Below are positions 52,151 to 61,212 of a stretch of DNA of 64,000 bases, piece by piece. The translations under genes and the position numbers were made by a program. The notes under the pieces are model-generated. The model did not search any database. It was not told the DNA's origin and worked only from the letters and a program-made list of their open reading frames with translations. Numbering within the stretch: position 1 is the first letter of the stretch; each line of letters opens with the position of its first letter. This DNA comes from Thermoplasmata archaeon. GTDB lineage: Archaea > Thermoplasmatota > Thermoplasmata > UBA10834. Location of the stretch: assembly GCA_029864565.1 (NCBI GenBank), contig JAOTTD010000005.1, positions 21,213-85,212 of the forward strand. Reading direction: 5' to 3'.

Positions 52151-53660
52151 CTCCGAACGCTCTGAGCGCGATCTCTACCGCGGGGCCGATCCTGGAGAAA
52201 ATGAGATAGGGGAACACACCGAATATCGCGATTAGTACTATGAGTATCGCGACCGGGAGGCCCTCGTACCAATCCACGTCCTTGACGTGGGACAGGTCTA
52301 TCTTCTCTGTCATCGGCCCGAACATGGACCGCTGTAGCGCCCACAGATAGTAAGCCGCAGTCACAACGACCGCGATTATCGGAAGGAATATCCAAAGCCC
52401 CCACTTAAAGAAGACAGCAGCAAACACCATGAACTCAGCCGCGAAGCTCACCAAGCCAGGCAAGCCGAGCGACGCGAGGAATCCGATAGTCATCAACGCG
52501 GCGGCAATAGGCATCTTCTTCGCGAGTCCACCCAAGTTGTCTATGAGCCTGGTGCCGCACTTGTGCTGGACGACACCACACATCATGAATAGTACTGCTG
52601 TGACGAGGCCGTGAGCGAACATCTGGAACACGCCCGCGACGACACCGAGCTCACCCAGCGTCGCATAACCTAGGAGAACGAAACCCATGTGGCTTATGGA
52701 TGAATACGCGACCATCTTCTTCAGGTCGTTCTGCGCCAAGCATAACACGGCTCCGTACAGGATGCTCGCGACGGCGATCACCGCCATGACAACGACCATG
52801 TCCTCAGCGCCGGACGGAAGCGACGGTATCGCCACCCGAATAAGGCCGTAGCCGCCCATCTTGAGCAACAGTCCGGCAAGTAGCACGCTCCCGGCAGTCG
52901 GTGCTTCGACATGCGCGTCAGGCAACCACGTATGGAAAGGCACCATCGGCAGCTTGACTCCGAATCCGAAGAACATCGCAGCGAATATCGCGACCTGCAT
53001 GCCCCTGCTGAAATCGACGCTCTGTGTGGCGATAGCCTCCATGCTGAAGGTTCCAAGGGAGGCCTCGAAGTACATCGCCATTATGGCGATCAGCATCGCC
53101 AAGCTCGCGACGTGTGTGTATATGAAGAACTTGATGGCTGCGTAGTCCTTCCTCGGTCCGCCCCATATGCCAATCATGAGGTACATCGGAATCAGGACAA
53201 TCTCCCAGAACACGTAGAACATGAAGTAGTCCAGGGACACGAAAACTCCCAGCACGCCCACCTCTAGGATGAGCATCAACCCGAAGTATTCCTTCGGTCT
53301 GCGATCGGTGTCCCACGAGAAGATGATCGAGAGCATGCATAGCAGAGTCGTTAGCACGAACATCGGGAGGCTGATGCCGTCAATGCCAACGATGTAGTTG
53401 ATGCCAATCGCTTCTATCCAGACATGTGATTCGTAATACTGATAGCCGTTGCTGTACCCCTCGATCTCCCCGGCGGCCGCGGAGGATGGGTCCACGACAA
53501 ACTCATATGCCAAGGCGAGCGACAGGATGAACGCAGCAGCGGAGAATATCAGTGCGACCCACTTCGCCATGTGCCCGCGCTTGCCCAACAAGAAGGAGAT
53601 TAGGGCGCCTATAAGGGGCAGGAGTATGGTCAGCGAAAGCACGGGTATGTTCTCCATCAT
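52143..53660 (-). CDS. nuoM: Complex I-like membrane subunit NuoM
   Basis: A 505-residue antiporter-like subunit with about 14 helices. Conserved are PFHTWLPDAHVEAPTAGSVLL with LLLKMGGYGLIR and MVAYSSISHMGFVLLGYATL. A large hydrophilic loop after the first helices (YSNGYQYYESHVWIEAIG) is usual for NuoM. It lies between nuoL and nuoN with a 4-base gap before it. Confidence 0.95.
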   Translation of the reverse strand: MMENIPVLSLTILLPLIGALISFLLGKRGHMAKWVALIFSAAAFILSLALAYEFVVDPSSAAAGEIEGYSNGYQYYESHVWIEAIGINYIVGIDGISLPMFVLTTLLCMLSIIFSWDTDRRPKEYFGLMLILEVGVLGVFVSLDYFMFYVFWEIVLIPMYLMIGIWGGPRKDYAAIKFFIYTHVASLAMLIAIMAMYFEASLGTFSMEAIATQSVDFSRGMQVAIFAAMFFGFGVKLPMVPFHTWLPDAHVEAPTAGSVLLAGLLLKMGGYGLIRVAIPSLPSGAEDMVVVMAVIAVASILYGAVLCLAQNDLKKMVAYSSISHMGFVLLGYATLGELGVVAGVFQMFAHGLVTAVLFMMCGVVQHKCGTRLIDNLGGLAKKMPIAAALMTIGFLASLGLPGLVSFAAEFMVFAAVFFKWGLWIFLPIIAVVVTAAYYLWALQRSMFGPMTEKIDLSHVKDVDWYEGLPVAILIVLIAIFGVFPYLIFSRIGPAVEIALRAFGGG

Positions 53661-53664
53661 CCTC

Positions 53665-55626
53665 TCACCATCCTCCCCATGGTACGATGTACAACATGAA
53701 TATCAGCAATAGGCAGAGCCCCACAACAATCAAGCTCGTGTATCGTTGGACATTTCCAGTCTGGGTCCTCCTAATGACGTTTCCCGACCGGGCGCCCAAG
53801 AATGCGAATCCGTTCACGATGCCATCTATAACGTAGCGGTCGAACGCGTCCGCAACAAGCGAGAAGCCATAGACCACCTTCACTGCGAAGTCGTCGTAGA
53901 ACCTGCTGATATACCACCGGTTCTCCAGGGCTTTCTGAAGTCTCCCACTGAGTCCTCTCGCGAAAACAGACCTGTCGAATCCCGGCACGTAATACATCCT
54001 ATAAGCGAGCAGGATGCCCATCACGGCGAGTACCAGCGACACATACGTCAGCGGGTCGCCGAAGATGTGCGACAGTATATCAGCGGCGGACTCGTGGTGT
54101 CCTCCATGGAACAGCTCCGATATCGAGTCGCCAGAGAAGGCTCCGAAGCCGTCACCGATGAACAGGACGAATCCCGATGTCATCGCCAGGGCGGCCAGTA
54201 TCATAAGGGGAACAGTCATCAGTTTCGGTGATTCGTGAGCGTGATAGTCTGATCTTGGCTCACCAGCGAATGTCATGAACCACATCCGGAACATGTAGAA
54301 CGCCGTCATGAAAGCAGTAGCTATCCCCATGATCCAGAGTAGGAGAAAGAGGCTGTTGAACTCTCCAGCGCTGTAAACCGCAGCGAGGACCTCATCCTTG
54401 CTCCAGAAGCCCGAGAATGGTGGCACCCCTGATATGGCGATGGCACCTACCAGCATAGTGAGGGATGTGATCTTCATCTTCTTTCCGAGGCCGCCCATCA
54501 TCCTCATATCATTAGTGCCGACGGCATGGATCACGCTTCCAGCGCAAAGGAATAACAATGCCTTGAAGAACGCGTGGTTCATCAGATGGAAAAGAGCAGC
54601 TGAATATCCTCCCGCACTGTCGGCGTATACTACCAGGTAACCGCCTGCGCCCAACGCAAGGGTCATGTAACCGAGCTGGCTGATCGTGCTGTAGGCCAGC
54701 ACTCTCTTGATGTCTGTCGCTACGAGGGCCACCGTCGCTGCAATCAACGCCGTCACGCCACCAATGACTGCAACGAACAGCAGGGTGTCGGGAGCCTGTA
54801 CGAGCAATGGATAGGAGCGAGCGGTGAGATAGACACCGGCCTTGACCATGGTCGCGGCATGTATGAGAGCTGACACCGTCGTCGGGCCCTCCATCGCGTC
54901 TGGCAGCCATTCGTGTAGCGGGAACTGAGCGCTCTTGCCGATGGCTCCGCCGAAGATCAGGGCTGTCGCTAAGATCATCATGTCGTTCGGAACCGCCGCA
55001 ACCCCTTCGTCACCGAACAAATTGGCGAAATCGAGCGAGCCGACGTACTTGAACAAGATGATGATGCCCGCCATGAACATGATGTCGCCAACACGCGTCA
55101 CAATAAACGCCCTTTTGGCGGCACTCGCTGCGGACGGCTTCTCGTACCAGAAACCTATGAGCAGATAGGAACACAGTCCAACGAGCTCCCAGAAGATGAA
55201 CATCTGAAGGTAGTTGTCAGATATGACGAGGCCGTACATGACGGATATGAACAGCATGATCTCGGCGTAGTATCGCCTTCGCCTCTCGGCCTCCTCGTGC
55301 ATGTACCCACCGGAGTATATCACGACGAGAGTCCCGACGATGGCCACGACAACCAACATTATCGCAGTCAGTTGGTCGATCCAAATGCCGAACGTCACCT
55401 CGATGTCGGCGACCACGAGCCAAGTGAACTTCGGGCCGTCTCCTACCATCGTATTGCCAGCGAGGACGTCGCCTATGACAAGTGCCGATAGTATCAGCGC
55501 CCCAGCGGCACCTCCGATCGCATAGCCCGCCCCGTCCTCCCACGATAGCGTCCGTTTCGGTAGCAGCGAGATGAGGAGGAACGCAACGAACGGGAAGACC
55601 GGAATCAACCATGCGTACTCCAGCAT
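53665..55626 (-). CDS. nuoL: Complex I-like membrane subunit NuoL
   Basis: The largest antiporter-like subunit, 653 residues. It contains SAQFPLHEWLPDAMEGPTTV with ALIHAATMVKAGVYL and VLAYSTISQLGYMTLALGAG. After about residue 490 comes the long amphipathic lateral helix and final helices typical of NuoL (YVPGFDRSVFARGLSGRLQ, then ALENRWYISRFYDDFAVK). Length and order are normal. Confidence 0.95.
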   Translation of the reverse strand: MLEYAWLIPVFPFVAFLLISLLPKRTLSWEDGAGYAIGGAAGALILSALVIGDVLAGNTMVGDGPKFTWLVVADIEVTFGIWIDQLTAIMLVVVAIVGTLVVIYSGGYMHEEAERRRRYYAEIMLFISVMYGLVISDNYLQMFIFWELVGLCSYLLIGFWYEKPSAASAAKRAFIVTRVGDIMFMAGIIILFKYVGSLDFANLFGDEGVAAVPNDMMILATALIFGGAIGKSAQFPLHEWLPDAMEGPTTVSALIHAATMVKAGVYLTARSYPLLVQAPDTLLFVAVIGGVTALIAATVALVATDIKRVLAYSTISQLGYMTLALGAGGYLVVYADSAGGYSAALFHLMNHAFFKALLFLCAGSVIHAVGTNDMRMMGGLGKKMKITSLTMLVGAIAISGVPPFSGFWSKDEVLAAVYSAGEFNSLFLLLWIMGIATAFMTAFYMFRMWFMTFAGEPRSDYHAHESPKLMTVPLMILAALAMTSGFVLFIGDGFGAFSGDSISELFHGGHHESAADILSHIFGDPLTYVSLVLAVMGILLAYRMYYVPGFDRSVFARGLSGRLQKALENRWYISRFYDDFAVKVVYGFSLVADAFDRYVIDGIVNGFAFLGARSGNVIRRTQTGNVQRYTSLIVVGLCLLLIFMLYIVPWGGW

Positions 55627-55627
55627 T

Positions 55628-55948
55628 CTACCACCTCAGGATGTTGATCTTGTCGACTTCGATCGTCTGGTAACGCCTGTAGACCGAGAGCAGAATGGCC
55701 AACCCTACGGCTACCTCTGCCGCTGCGATGGCAATCGAGAAAAGTGTGAACACCTGTCCCGATGGGTCCACTGTTCCGTGAAGGACCGAGTGGTACGAGC
55801 TGAACATAACGAGGTTGATATTGGCAGAGTTAAGCATGATCTCGATGCACATCAGTACGACGATTGCGTTCTTCCGTGTGAGGACGCCATAAGCGCCTAT
55901 GCAAAAGAGGAGCGAACTGAAGACCAGCCAGTACTCGATAGGTATCAT
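55628..55948 (-). CDS. nuoK: Complex I-like membrane subunit NuoK
   Basis: A 106-residue protein with three helices: YWLVFSSLLFCIGAYGVL, the central VVLMCIEIMLNSANINLVMF with the conserved glutamates, and AAEVAVGLAILLSVYRR with the third. It overlaps the NuoJ C-terminal gene by four bases (ATGA). Confidence 0.95.
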   Translation of the reverse strand: MIPIEYWLVFSSLLFCIGAYGVLTRKNAIVVLMCIEIMLNSANINLVMFSSYHSVLHGTVDPSGQVFTLFSIAIAAAEVAVGLAILLSVYRRYQTIEVDKINILRW

Positions 55949-56187
55949 TCTTCCTCCTCCTTGGCGAGGAACACACCGCCGAGCATGGCAACAAGCAGAA
56001 GTAGGCCGATTAGAAACACTACGATGCCGTAGCCTTCGGCCTCAGTCTCTCCGAACATCAAATTGCCAACGTCCTCGTTGGAAACCTGGTCCATGTCCCC
56101 CTCTGGCCAAGCCGCATCGGTAACGGCGAGCACAAACAAGAGCGCGAGCAAACCTACGGCGGCGAGCTTGAAAGTCGACTTCCTCAT
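55945..56187 (-). CDS. NuoJ C-terminal half as a separate protein
   Basis: An 80-residue protein with a first helix (KLAAVGLLALLFVLAV) and a second (IVVFLIGLLLLVAMLGGVFL) ending in an acidic tail. The segment NLMFGETEAEGYGIVVF matches the final part of ordinary NuoJ, so NuoJ is encoded as two proteins. It overlaps its neighbours by ATGA on each side. The split is known from Fpo and some Thermoplasmata complexes and is not a frameshift, since both parts have their own start. Confidence 0.88.
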   Translation of the reverse strand: MRKSTFKLAAVGLLALLFVLAVTDAAWPEGDMDQVSNEDVGNLMFGETEAEGYGIVVFLIGLLLLVAMLGGVFLAKEEEE

Positions 56188-56447
56188 CGCCCCTCACCAC
56201 CCATTATCTCACGCTTCGTGAGCATTATACCGAAAAGGATGACGATTGTGACCGCGCCGACGTATACTAGAAATTGGATTATCGCGACGAATTCCGCGTT
56301 GAGCATCATGAAGAGACAGCCGATGGCTATGAAACATGTGACGAGGCCGATAACGCTATGGACTATCTCCTTGGCGGAGATTACCCAGATCGCAGACAAC
56401 AACGCAGCCGAGGCAAGGAACAGGAACACGAACAACTCCCAGGTCAT
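56184..56447 (-). CDS. nuoJ: NuoJ N-terminal half
   Basis: An 87-residue protein of about three helices covering the N-terminal part of NuoJ. ELFVFLFLASAALLSAIWVI, VHSVIGLVTCFIAIGCLFMM and the conserved FLVYVGAVTIVILFGIML are seen. The start ATG 56447 overlaps the nuoI stop by four bases. The frame upstream to 56516 is nuoI in another frame. Confidence 0.9.
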   Translation of the reverse strand: MTWELFVFLFLASAALLSAIWVISAKEIVHSVIGLVTCFIAIGCLFMMLNAEFVAIIQFLVYVGAVTIVILFGIMLTKREIMGGEGR

Positions 56448-57352
56448 TTCTCCACCCCCGGAATTTCGATAGCGTCGAACTTGCATGCCTGATAGCATCT
56501 GCCGCATCCGACGCACTTTTCGAAGACGAACACGGCGCGCTTCTTCGGCTTACCCTTCTTGCCGCCCTTCAGGGTCTTCTCGGTCCCAGGCATCTCGAGC
56601 ATGTAGATCGCGTTCGAAGGGCATTTCCTCGCGCAAGCCCCACAACCAGAGCAATTGTCCAATATCAGCTTGGGCTCGGGCATCTCGAAGTACGATTCGT
56701 ACACCTCGGTCATCGTCAACGCCTTCTCCGGACAAACCGCGACGCACTTGGCATGGGACTTGCACTTCGCCAGATTGATCTCCGGCTTATTCCTGTCCGT
56801 CCTATCCACCGGCATCATAGCGATGCACATCTCTGGGCACTCACCCGCGCACTTCTCGCAGCCAGTGCATTTCGACAGGTCCAACGTTGGCAGCATGCGC
56901 TTCTGCCTCTCCTCCACGAACGTGGAACCGAACGCGTCATCCCTGATGTCCATCGGGCTGAGGCGGAGCTTGCCCCTTTCGCTGTTCGCCAATTCGTACG
57001 CGGTGCTCATGTGAAGCGCGACGGTCGGGCAGACCTCGGCGCAGAGTCCGCAGAAGAGGCACCTGCCAATATCGACACCGGGCCGCTCGATCTTCCCGAG
57101 CTCTGGATCATCCACCTTCTCCAGCCACATGCAATCGTTCGGGCAGACAGTCACGCAGTTGCCGCAGCCGATGCATTTCTTGAAATCGAGCACTTGTTTG
57201 CCCCTGTATATCTGGGGGAGGTCCAGCTTCTGCTCCGGATACAGGACCGTGTTCGGCTTGCCGAATATCAGCGTCCTTAGGAGCTGCTTCCCAGTGCGTT
57301 TCATGGGTTTAAGCACGATTCCTGTGGATTTCGGCAACTTCCGCTCGGCCAT
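56444..57352 (-). CDS. nuoI: NuoI-like Fe-S subunit enlarged to six ferredoxin motifs
   Basis: Links the electron input to the quinone site. NuoI usually has two 4Fe-4S motifs in 160-230 residues. This protein has 302 residues and six motifs. They are Cys 60/63/66/70, 98/101/104/108, 162/165/168/172, 197/His200/203/207, 234/237/240/244 and 280/283/286/290. In the fourth, the second Cys is His (CKSHAKCVAVCP), which may still bind a cluster. The first two motifs with IGCGNCVTVCP and FCGLCAEVCP are the NuoI core, preceded by LPQIYRGKQVLDF. The rest forms a polyferredoxin-like extension. As no NuoEFG is present, the extension may take electrons from ferredoxin or another carrier. Start ATG 57352 overlaps the nuoH stop. 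Confidence 0.88.
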   Translation of the reverse strand: MAERKLPKSTGIVLKPMKRTGKQLLRTLIFGKPNTVLYPEQKLDLPQIYRGKQVLDFKKCIGCGNCVTVCPNDCMWLEKVDDPELGKIERPGVDIGRCLFCGLCAEVCPTVALHMSTAYELANSERGKLRLSPMDIRDDAFGSTFVEERQKRMLPTLDLSKCTGCEKCAGECPEMCIAMMPVDRTDRNKPEINLAKCKSHAKCVAVCPEKALTMTEVYESYFEMPEPKLILDNCSGCGACARKCPSNAIYMLEMPGTEKTLKGGKKGKPKKRAVFVFEKCVGCGRCYQACKFDAIEIPGVEK

Positions 57353-58479
57353 CAGAACCAACCCCCTGACTTCAACGCGGCCGCGATCAGCAGGTTGAGC
57401 ATGGCTAACGGCAGCAACCTCTTCCATCCGAGCCCGAGCATCTGGTCGATTCTCACCCTTGGAACTGACCAAGTGAGCCACATGAACACAGTGTAGACGA
57501 TATACGCCTTAATGAGGAACCAAATCTCGTCCGGTATGAACGACGGCCCCTGCCAGCCTCCGAGGAAGAACGCTGTCGCAAGGGCACCTCCGGCATATGA
57601 CCGGACCGCGGTGGTCATGTAGAACAATCCGAATCTCATGCCGCCGTACTCGGTGGTCCATCCCTCCACGAGTTCCGCCTCCGCTTCAGGCAGGTCGAAC
57701 GGTATGATTTCCACCTCGGCTATGAGACAAATCAGGAACACGACGAACCCGATGAAGAGCGGAATTAGGAACCAGACATCGTGTTGCGCATCGACAATGT
57801 CAACGAAGTTGAAGCTCCCCGCGAGAAGGAACACGCTTGCCGCGCACAGTATGAGCGGAATCTCATAACTCATCATCTGCGCGGCGGACCTCATGCCACC
57901 TATGAGTGTGTACTTGTTGTTCGACGACCATCCCGCCAGAAGTATGGCGAACGGAGCGATCGAGAATGCCGCAAGCGCGAACAATGCCCCCGCAGACACA
58001 TACTCACCTGACTCGTTGGTCGAAAGTCCGAAATTGACTGAGAGAGGAATGACGGACAAGATGACTAGGGAGGATGCCACGAAGATGACTGGGGCAAGCA
58101 AGAAGCCCAGCCTGTCAGCTTTGGTCGGGACGATTATCTCCTTGATAAACAATTTCATCCCATCAGCGAGGTTCTGGAGCCAGCCGCCGATTCTGTATCC
58201 CACATAGTACGGTCCGTAGAAATCGAGTATCCTACCACTGAGCTTCCTGAATATCCACAGGAAATTCAGAACGTTTATCAAAGCGACAACTATTATGACG
58301 ACGCTCTCTAGCAGGATGGTCATGAATGTGAGGTGACCGTCCGATGCGGCGAAATCCCCGACCGCTGTGAAGAAGTCTCCGAAGTACCATGGCAAGAAGT
58401 CGCCCAACCAGTACCACAGGTTGTTGACCAGGTCGACGAGCCAGTGGAGGATGCCGTAGCAGAACTCGAACAGGTTCAT
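57352..58479 (-). CDS. nuoH: Complex I-like membrane subunit NuoH
   Basis: A 375-residue quinone-chamber subunit with about eight helices. The third loop has PFDLPEAEAELVEGWTTEYG, the strongly conserved glutamate-rich quinone-channel segment, and MRFGLFYMT follows. The N-terminal 60 or so residues are extended with extra hydrophobic sequence (LVDLVNNLWYWLGDFLPWYF) not usual in NuoH. It starts four bases after nuoD. Confidence 0.94.
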   Translation of the reverse strand: MNLFEFCYGILHWLVDLVNNLWYWLGDFLPWYFGDFFTAVGDFAASDGHLTFMTILLESVVIIVVALINVLNFLWIFRKLSGRILDFYGPYYVGYRIGGWLQNLADGMKLFIKEIIVPTKADRLGFLLAPVIFVASSLVILSVIPLSVNFGLSTNESGEYVSAGALFALAAFSIAPFAILLAGWSSNNKYTLIGGMRSAAQMMSYEIPLILCAASVFLLAGSFNFVDIVDAQHDVWFLIPLFIGFVVFLICLIAEVEIIPFDLPEAEAELVEGWTTEYGGMRFGLFYMTTAVRSYAGGALATAFFLGGWQGPSFIPDEIWFLIKAYIVYTVFMWLTWSVPRVRIDQMLGLGWKRLLPLAMLNLLIAAALKSGGWF

Positions 58480-58483
58480 TTTC

Positions 58484-59566
58484 TCACCTATCGTTCTCTC
58501 CTATGCACATGTCAAGTCCGCCCATTATGGCAACCACATCCGCGAGTTTGTAACCGACCAGTATCTTTGGAGCAGCTGAAACGGTGACGAATATCGGGCT
58601 CCTGATCTTGAGCCTGTACGGCTTGTCAGAGCCGTCCCCAACAACGTACATCACAGCCTCCCCCCTCGGGTCCTCGACTCTTCCCAAGCCGGTGCCTGCG
58701 GGGGCGTTTCTCGGGGAGACCATCCTCCATCTACCTTTCGGCATCTTCTGAAGTGCCTGGCGGACTATCTTGCAGCTCTCCCACATCTCGTCCATCCTCA
58801 CCCTGTACCGGGCGTAACAGTCGCCGTCGTCAAGCGTGGCGACTTCGAAATCCATCTCAGGATAGACGGAGTACGGCATGTCCTTCCTCAGATCGTAGCT
58901 TACGCCGCTGGCTCTCAATGACGGTCCAGTGACTCCGAGGTTAAGGGCATCCTCCTTGCGCAGCAAGCCGATGCCGACATTCCTCATCATGAATATCTTT
59001 GAGCCCTCGAACAGGTCCTCGTATTCCTTCAGGCGCCCCTCCATGTAATCAACTGCTCTGATGGAGTCTCTATCGAAATTCGGCGGGAGGTCGTGAGCGA
59101 CCCCACCGATCCGCGGGTAATTGTAGGTCAATCTAGAACCGGTCAAGGCCTGTAGCAGGTCCACGAACACCTCCCTGTCCCTCATCGTGTAGGTGAATCC
59201 GACCGACATGCCAAGGTCGCCGGCGTACGCCGCTAGCCACATCAGGTGCGATGCGATCCTCTGCATCTCTATGGCCATGACTCGGATGTACTCCGCGCGT
59301 TCTGGCACCTCGACGCCCATCAGGTCCTCCACCGATTGGCAGTACAGGTGCGACCATGTGAGCGACGACCCGTAGCATAGCCTGTCAGTGATCGGAATTA
59401 TCTGGGGATAGGTCAGCCCCTCGCATATCTTCTCGATGCCCCGATGGAGATAGCCTACCTCGGGCTCCGCGTCGACGATGGTCTCGCCATCGACCTTCAC
59501 CCTGAGGTTCCAGAGACCATGCGTCATCGGGTGTTGGGGCCCCATGTTGATCCACATCTCAGCCAT
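58484..59566 (-). CDS. nuoD: Complex I-like subunit NuoD
   Basis: A 360-residue protein related to the large subunit of NiFe hydrogenases, forming the quinone site with NuoB. MGPQHPMTHGLWNLRV has the quinone-binding His, with EKICEGLTYPQIIPITDRL and RGEAVMYVVGDGSDKPYR. The nickel-binding cysteines of hydrogenases are absent, as in true complex I. Slightly short but complete. Confidence 0.95.
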   Translation of the reverse strand: MAEMWINMGPQHPMTHGLWNLRVKVDGETIVDAEPEVGYLHRGIEKICEGLTYPQIIPITDRLCYGSSLTWSHLYCQSVEDLMGVEVPERAEYIRVMAIEMQRIASHLMWLAAYAGDLGMSVGFTYTMRDREVFVDLLQALTGSRLTYNYPRIGGVAHDLPPNFDRDSIRAVDYMEGRLKEYEDLFEGSKIFMMRNVGIGLLRKEDALNLGVTGPSLRASGVSYDLRKDMPYSVYPEMDFEVATLDDGDCYARYRVRMDEMWESCKIVRQALQKMPKGRWRMVSPRNAPAGTGLGRVEDPRGEAVMYVVGDGSDKPYRLKIRSPIFVTVSAAPKILVGYKLADVVAIMGGLDMCIGENDR

Positions 59567-59572
59567 GCATGG

Positions 59573-60082
59573 TCACCCCTTGAAGTCCTTCCTGAGCGGA
59601 TGATAAAGCACGTCCTTGGGCAACAATATCCTCTCGAGCTTCGGATGGCTCCGGAACACGATGCCCATCAGATCGTACGATTCTCGCTCCTGCCAGTTCG
59701 CGCCACCCCATATCGATGAAATCGAGTCGACGGTGGGGTCGTCCTTCGGCGTGGTCGATATCAGCTCAAGTAGCAGCTTCGATTGATATGATGCGATGTG
59801 ATAGACTATCTCGAATCGGTCGTCGTATTCGACCGCAGAGATCATGGTCAGATGCTCGAAGCCCAGGTTGTCCTTCAGGACCCTGCACACTCGGAAGATG
59901 TCCGACCGGTCGACCTTCGCCCTGACCAGACCAGGCCGCAGGCGTGCCCCATCCGAGACGGTTTTGGGGAACGACTCGGCCAAGGCCCTAAGCACTCTCT
60001 GCTCCGGGTTCTCGCCGATCCTGCTGGGAGCCTTCTCGATGCTCACGGCCTCCATTGAACCCCTGCTGTTCCCCTCAGTCAT
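59573..60082 (-). CDS. nuoC: Complex I-like subunit NuoC
   Basis: A 169-residue peripheral-arm protein. The C-terminal WQERESYDLMGIVFRSHPKL and ERILLPKDVLYHPLRKDF are the NuoC signature. It is a separate protein, not fused to NuoD as in some bacteria. A shorter start at residue 10 (SMEAVSIEK) is possible. It lies 15 bases after nuoB and six before nuoD. Confidence 0.92.
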   Translation of the reverse strand: MTEGNSRGSMEAVSIEKAPSRIGENPEQRVLRALAESFPKTVSDGARLRPGLVRAKVDRSDIFRVCRVLKDNLGFEHLTMISAVEYDDRFEIVYHIASYQSKLLLELISTTPKDDPTVDSISSIWGGANWQERESYDLMGIVFRSHPKLERILLPKDVLYHPLRKDFKG

Positions 60083-60097
60083 TCAAGCACCCCGCAA

Positions 60098-60631
60098 TTA
60101 CCTGCCGGTGAGCAGGCCCTTCTTGTTCTCCTTGATCATCTTCTGAAGCTTCAGGAAGCCATCAATCAGCGCCTCTGGCCTTGCAGGGCATCCTGGTATG
60201 TACACATCGACCGGTATGAATCGGTCCACACCCTGAACCATGCTGTAGCTGTTGTAGAAAGGTCCTCCGGATATGGCGCACTCACCCATCGCCACCACCC
60301 ACTTCGGTTCTGGCATCTGGTCGTACAACCTCCGCAGAGCGGGCTTGAGCTTCTTCGTCACTGGTCCGTTGACCAGCAGGATGTCGCACTGTCTGGGGCT
60401 GGACCGCGGGATGATCCCGAATCTCTGCTGGTCGAATCTCGGAGCGGAGGCGACGGCCATCTCAAGAGCGCAACACATGATACCGAAGTGAAGGAAATAG
60501 AGCGAATTCCTTGTGGCCCAGTTGAAGAAGTCCTTGGTGATGAGGTCAATCCCTGCTCCGACTGGGGATCTTCGCAAGAGGTACTCCATTGCCTCATCAG
60601 ACCACTTGAGAAAGTCCTTTGACCGAAACAT
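60098..60631 (-). CDS. nuoB: Complex I-like subunit NuoB
   Basis: A 177-residue Fe-S protein that carries the final cluster (N2) before the quinone. The four ligands are the tandem cysteines in [13 protein letters not shown], the one in [14 protein letters not shown] and the one in [17 protein letters not shown] 60631 starts the family's first helix; the frame upstream to 60895 is nuoA in another frame and should be ignored. Confidence 0.95.
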   Translation of the reverse strand: MFRSKDFLKWSDEAMEYLLRRSPVGAGIDLITKDFFNWATRNSLYFLHFGIMCCALEMAVASAPRFDQQRFGIIPRSSPRQCDILLVNGPVTKKLKPALRRLYDQMPEPKWVVAMGECAISGGPFYNSYSMVQGVDRFIPVDVYIPGCPARPEALIDGFLKLQKMIKENKKGLLTGR

Positions 60632-60666
60632 TATCGCCTGTCCCAGAGACGGGTCCGCCCTGTCGC

Positions 60667-61026
60667 TCAAATCCAGACTATCTCCTCCTTCTTCAAGGCG
60701 TACGTGACACCCGCCAGAAGAACGCCCAGGAACATCACCATGAAAACCTTGGCCAGGTCGCTGATACCGGAGAACACCAGCGCCCAAATGAGGACGAACA
60801 CGGTTACTAGGTCGAACGCGACGAATATGATGGCGTACATGTAATACTGGAAATGGAACTGGATCTGCGCGTCCCCGATGGGCACCTCGCCACACTCGTA
60901 AGTCGTTCGGGACCTGGAATCATTCTTGTCGGTCCTAAAGTACCTTGAGAGGAAGAAGGCGAGCGTGGGGAAAAGTATGGCAACGATCGCAAAGACGGCG
61001 ACTCCCATATAGTCGTCTTGCAGCAT
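60667..61026 (-). CDS. nuoA: Complex I-like membrane subunit NuoA
   Basis: A 119-residue, three-helix subunit. [20 protein letters not shown] is the conserved loop with the quinone-site cysteine, followed by [21 protein letters not shown] 61026 is about 24 bases after the TATA-like box at 61047-61053, so the operon is probably leaderless from here. It is the first gene of the nuoA-B-C-D-H-I-J1-J2-K-L-M-N operon. Confidence 0.95.
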   Translation of the reverse strand: MLQDDYMGVAVFAIVAILFPTLAFFLSRYFRTDKNDSRSRTTYECGEVPIGDAQIQFHFQYYMYAIIFVAFDLVTVFVLIWALVFSGISDLAKVFMVMFLGVLLAGVTYALKKEEIVWI

Positions 61027-61046
61027 TGTCCGAGGATTCACGACAA

Positions 61047-61053
61047 CATATAA
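61047..61053 (-). promoter_or_regulatory. TATA-like box of the nuo operon
   Basis: CATATAA on the plus strand (TTATATG on the minus strand) centred about 24 bases before the nuoA ATG. Confidence 0.5.
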
Positions 61054-61181
61054 GGCCTTTTCCGGCACACGCTGCGCGTGTGAGTGCCGTCAGTATGGAA
61101 TAGAACCGGTGGTTGATATACTCGCGAAATGACGCACTTCGCCGGGAACCGAGGGCGAGATGTCGCGTTGCGAAGAAGCCT

Positions 61182-61190
61182 TTTTTTATC
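61182..61190 (+). promoter_or_regulatory. TATA-like box of the second B12/radical SAM gene
   Basis: TTTTTTTAT about 26 bases before ATG 61213, against the longer open frame from 61129. Confidence 0.5.
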
Positions 61191-61212
61191 CGTGGCAACC
61201 TGTCAAGCCCAG

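Noticed and set aside
60632..60895. 88-residue N-terminal extension of NuoB
   Set aside because: It is nuoA read in another frame; NuoB homologues begin near 60631.
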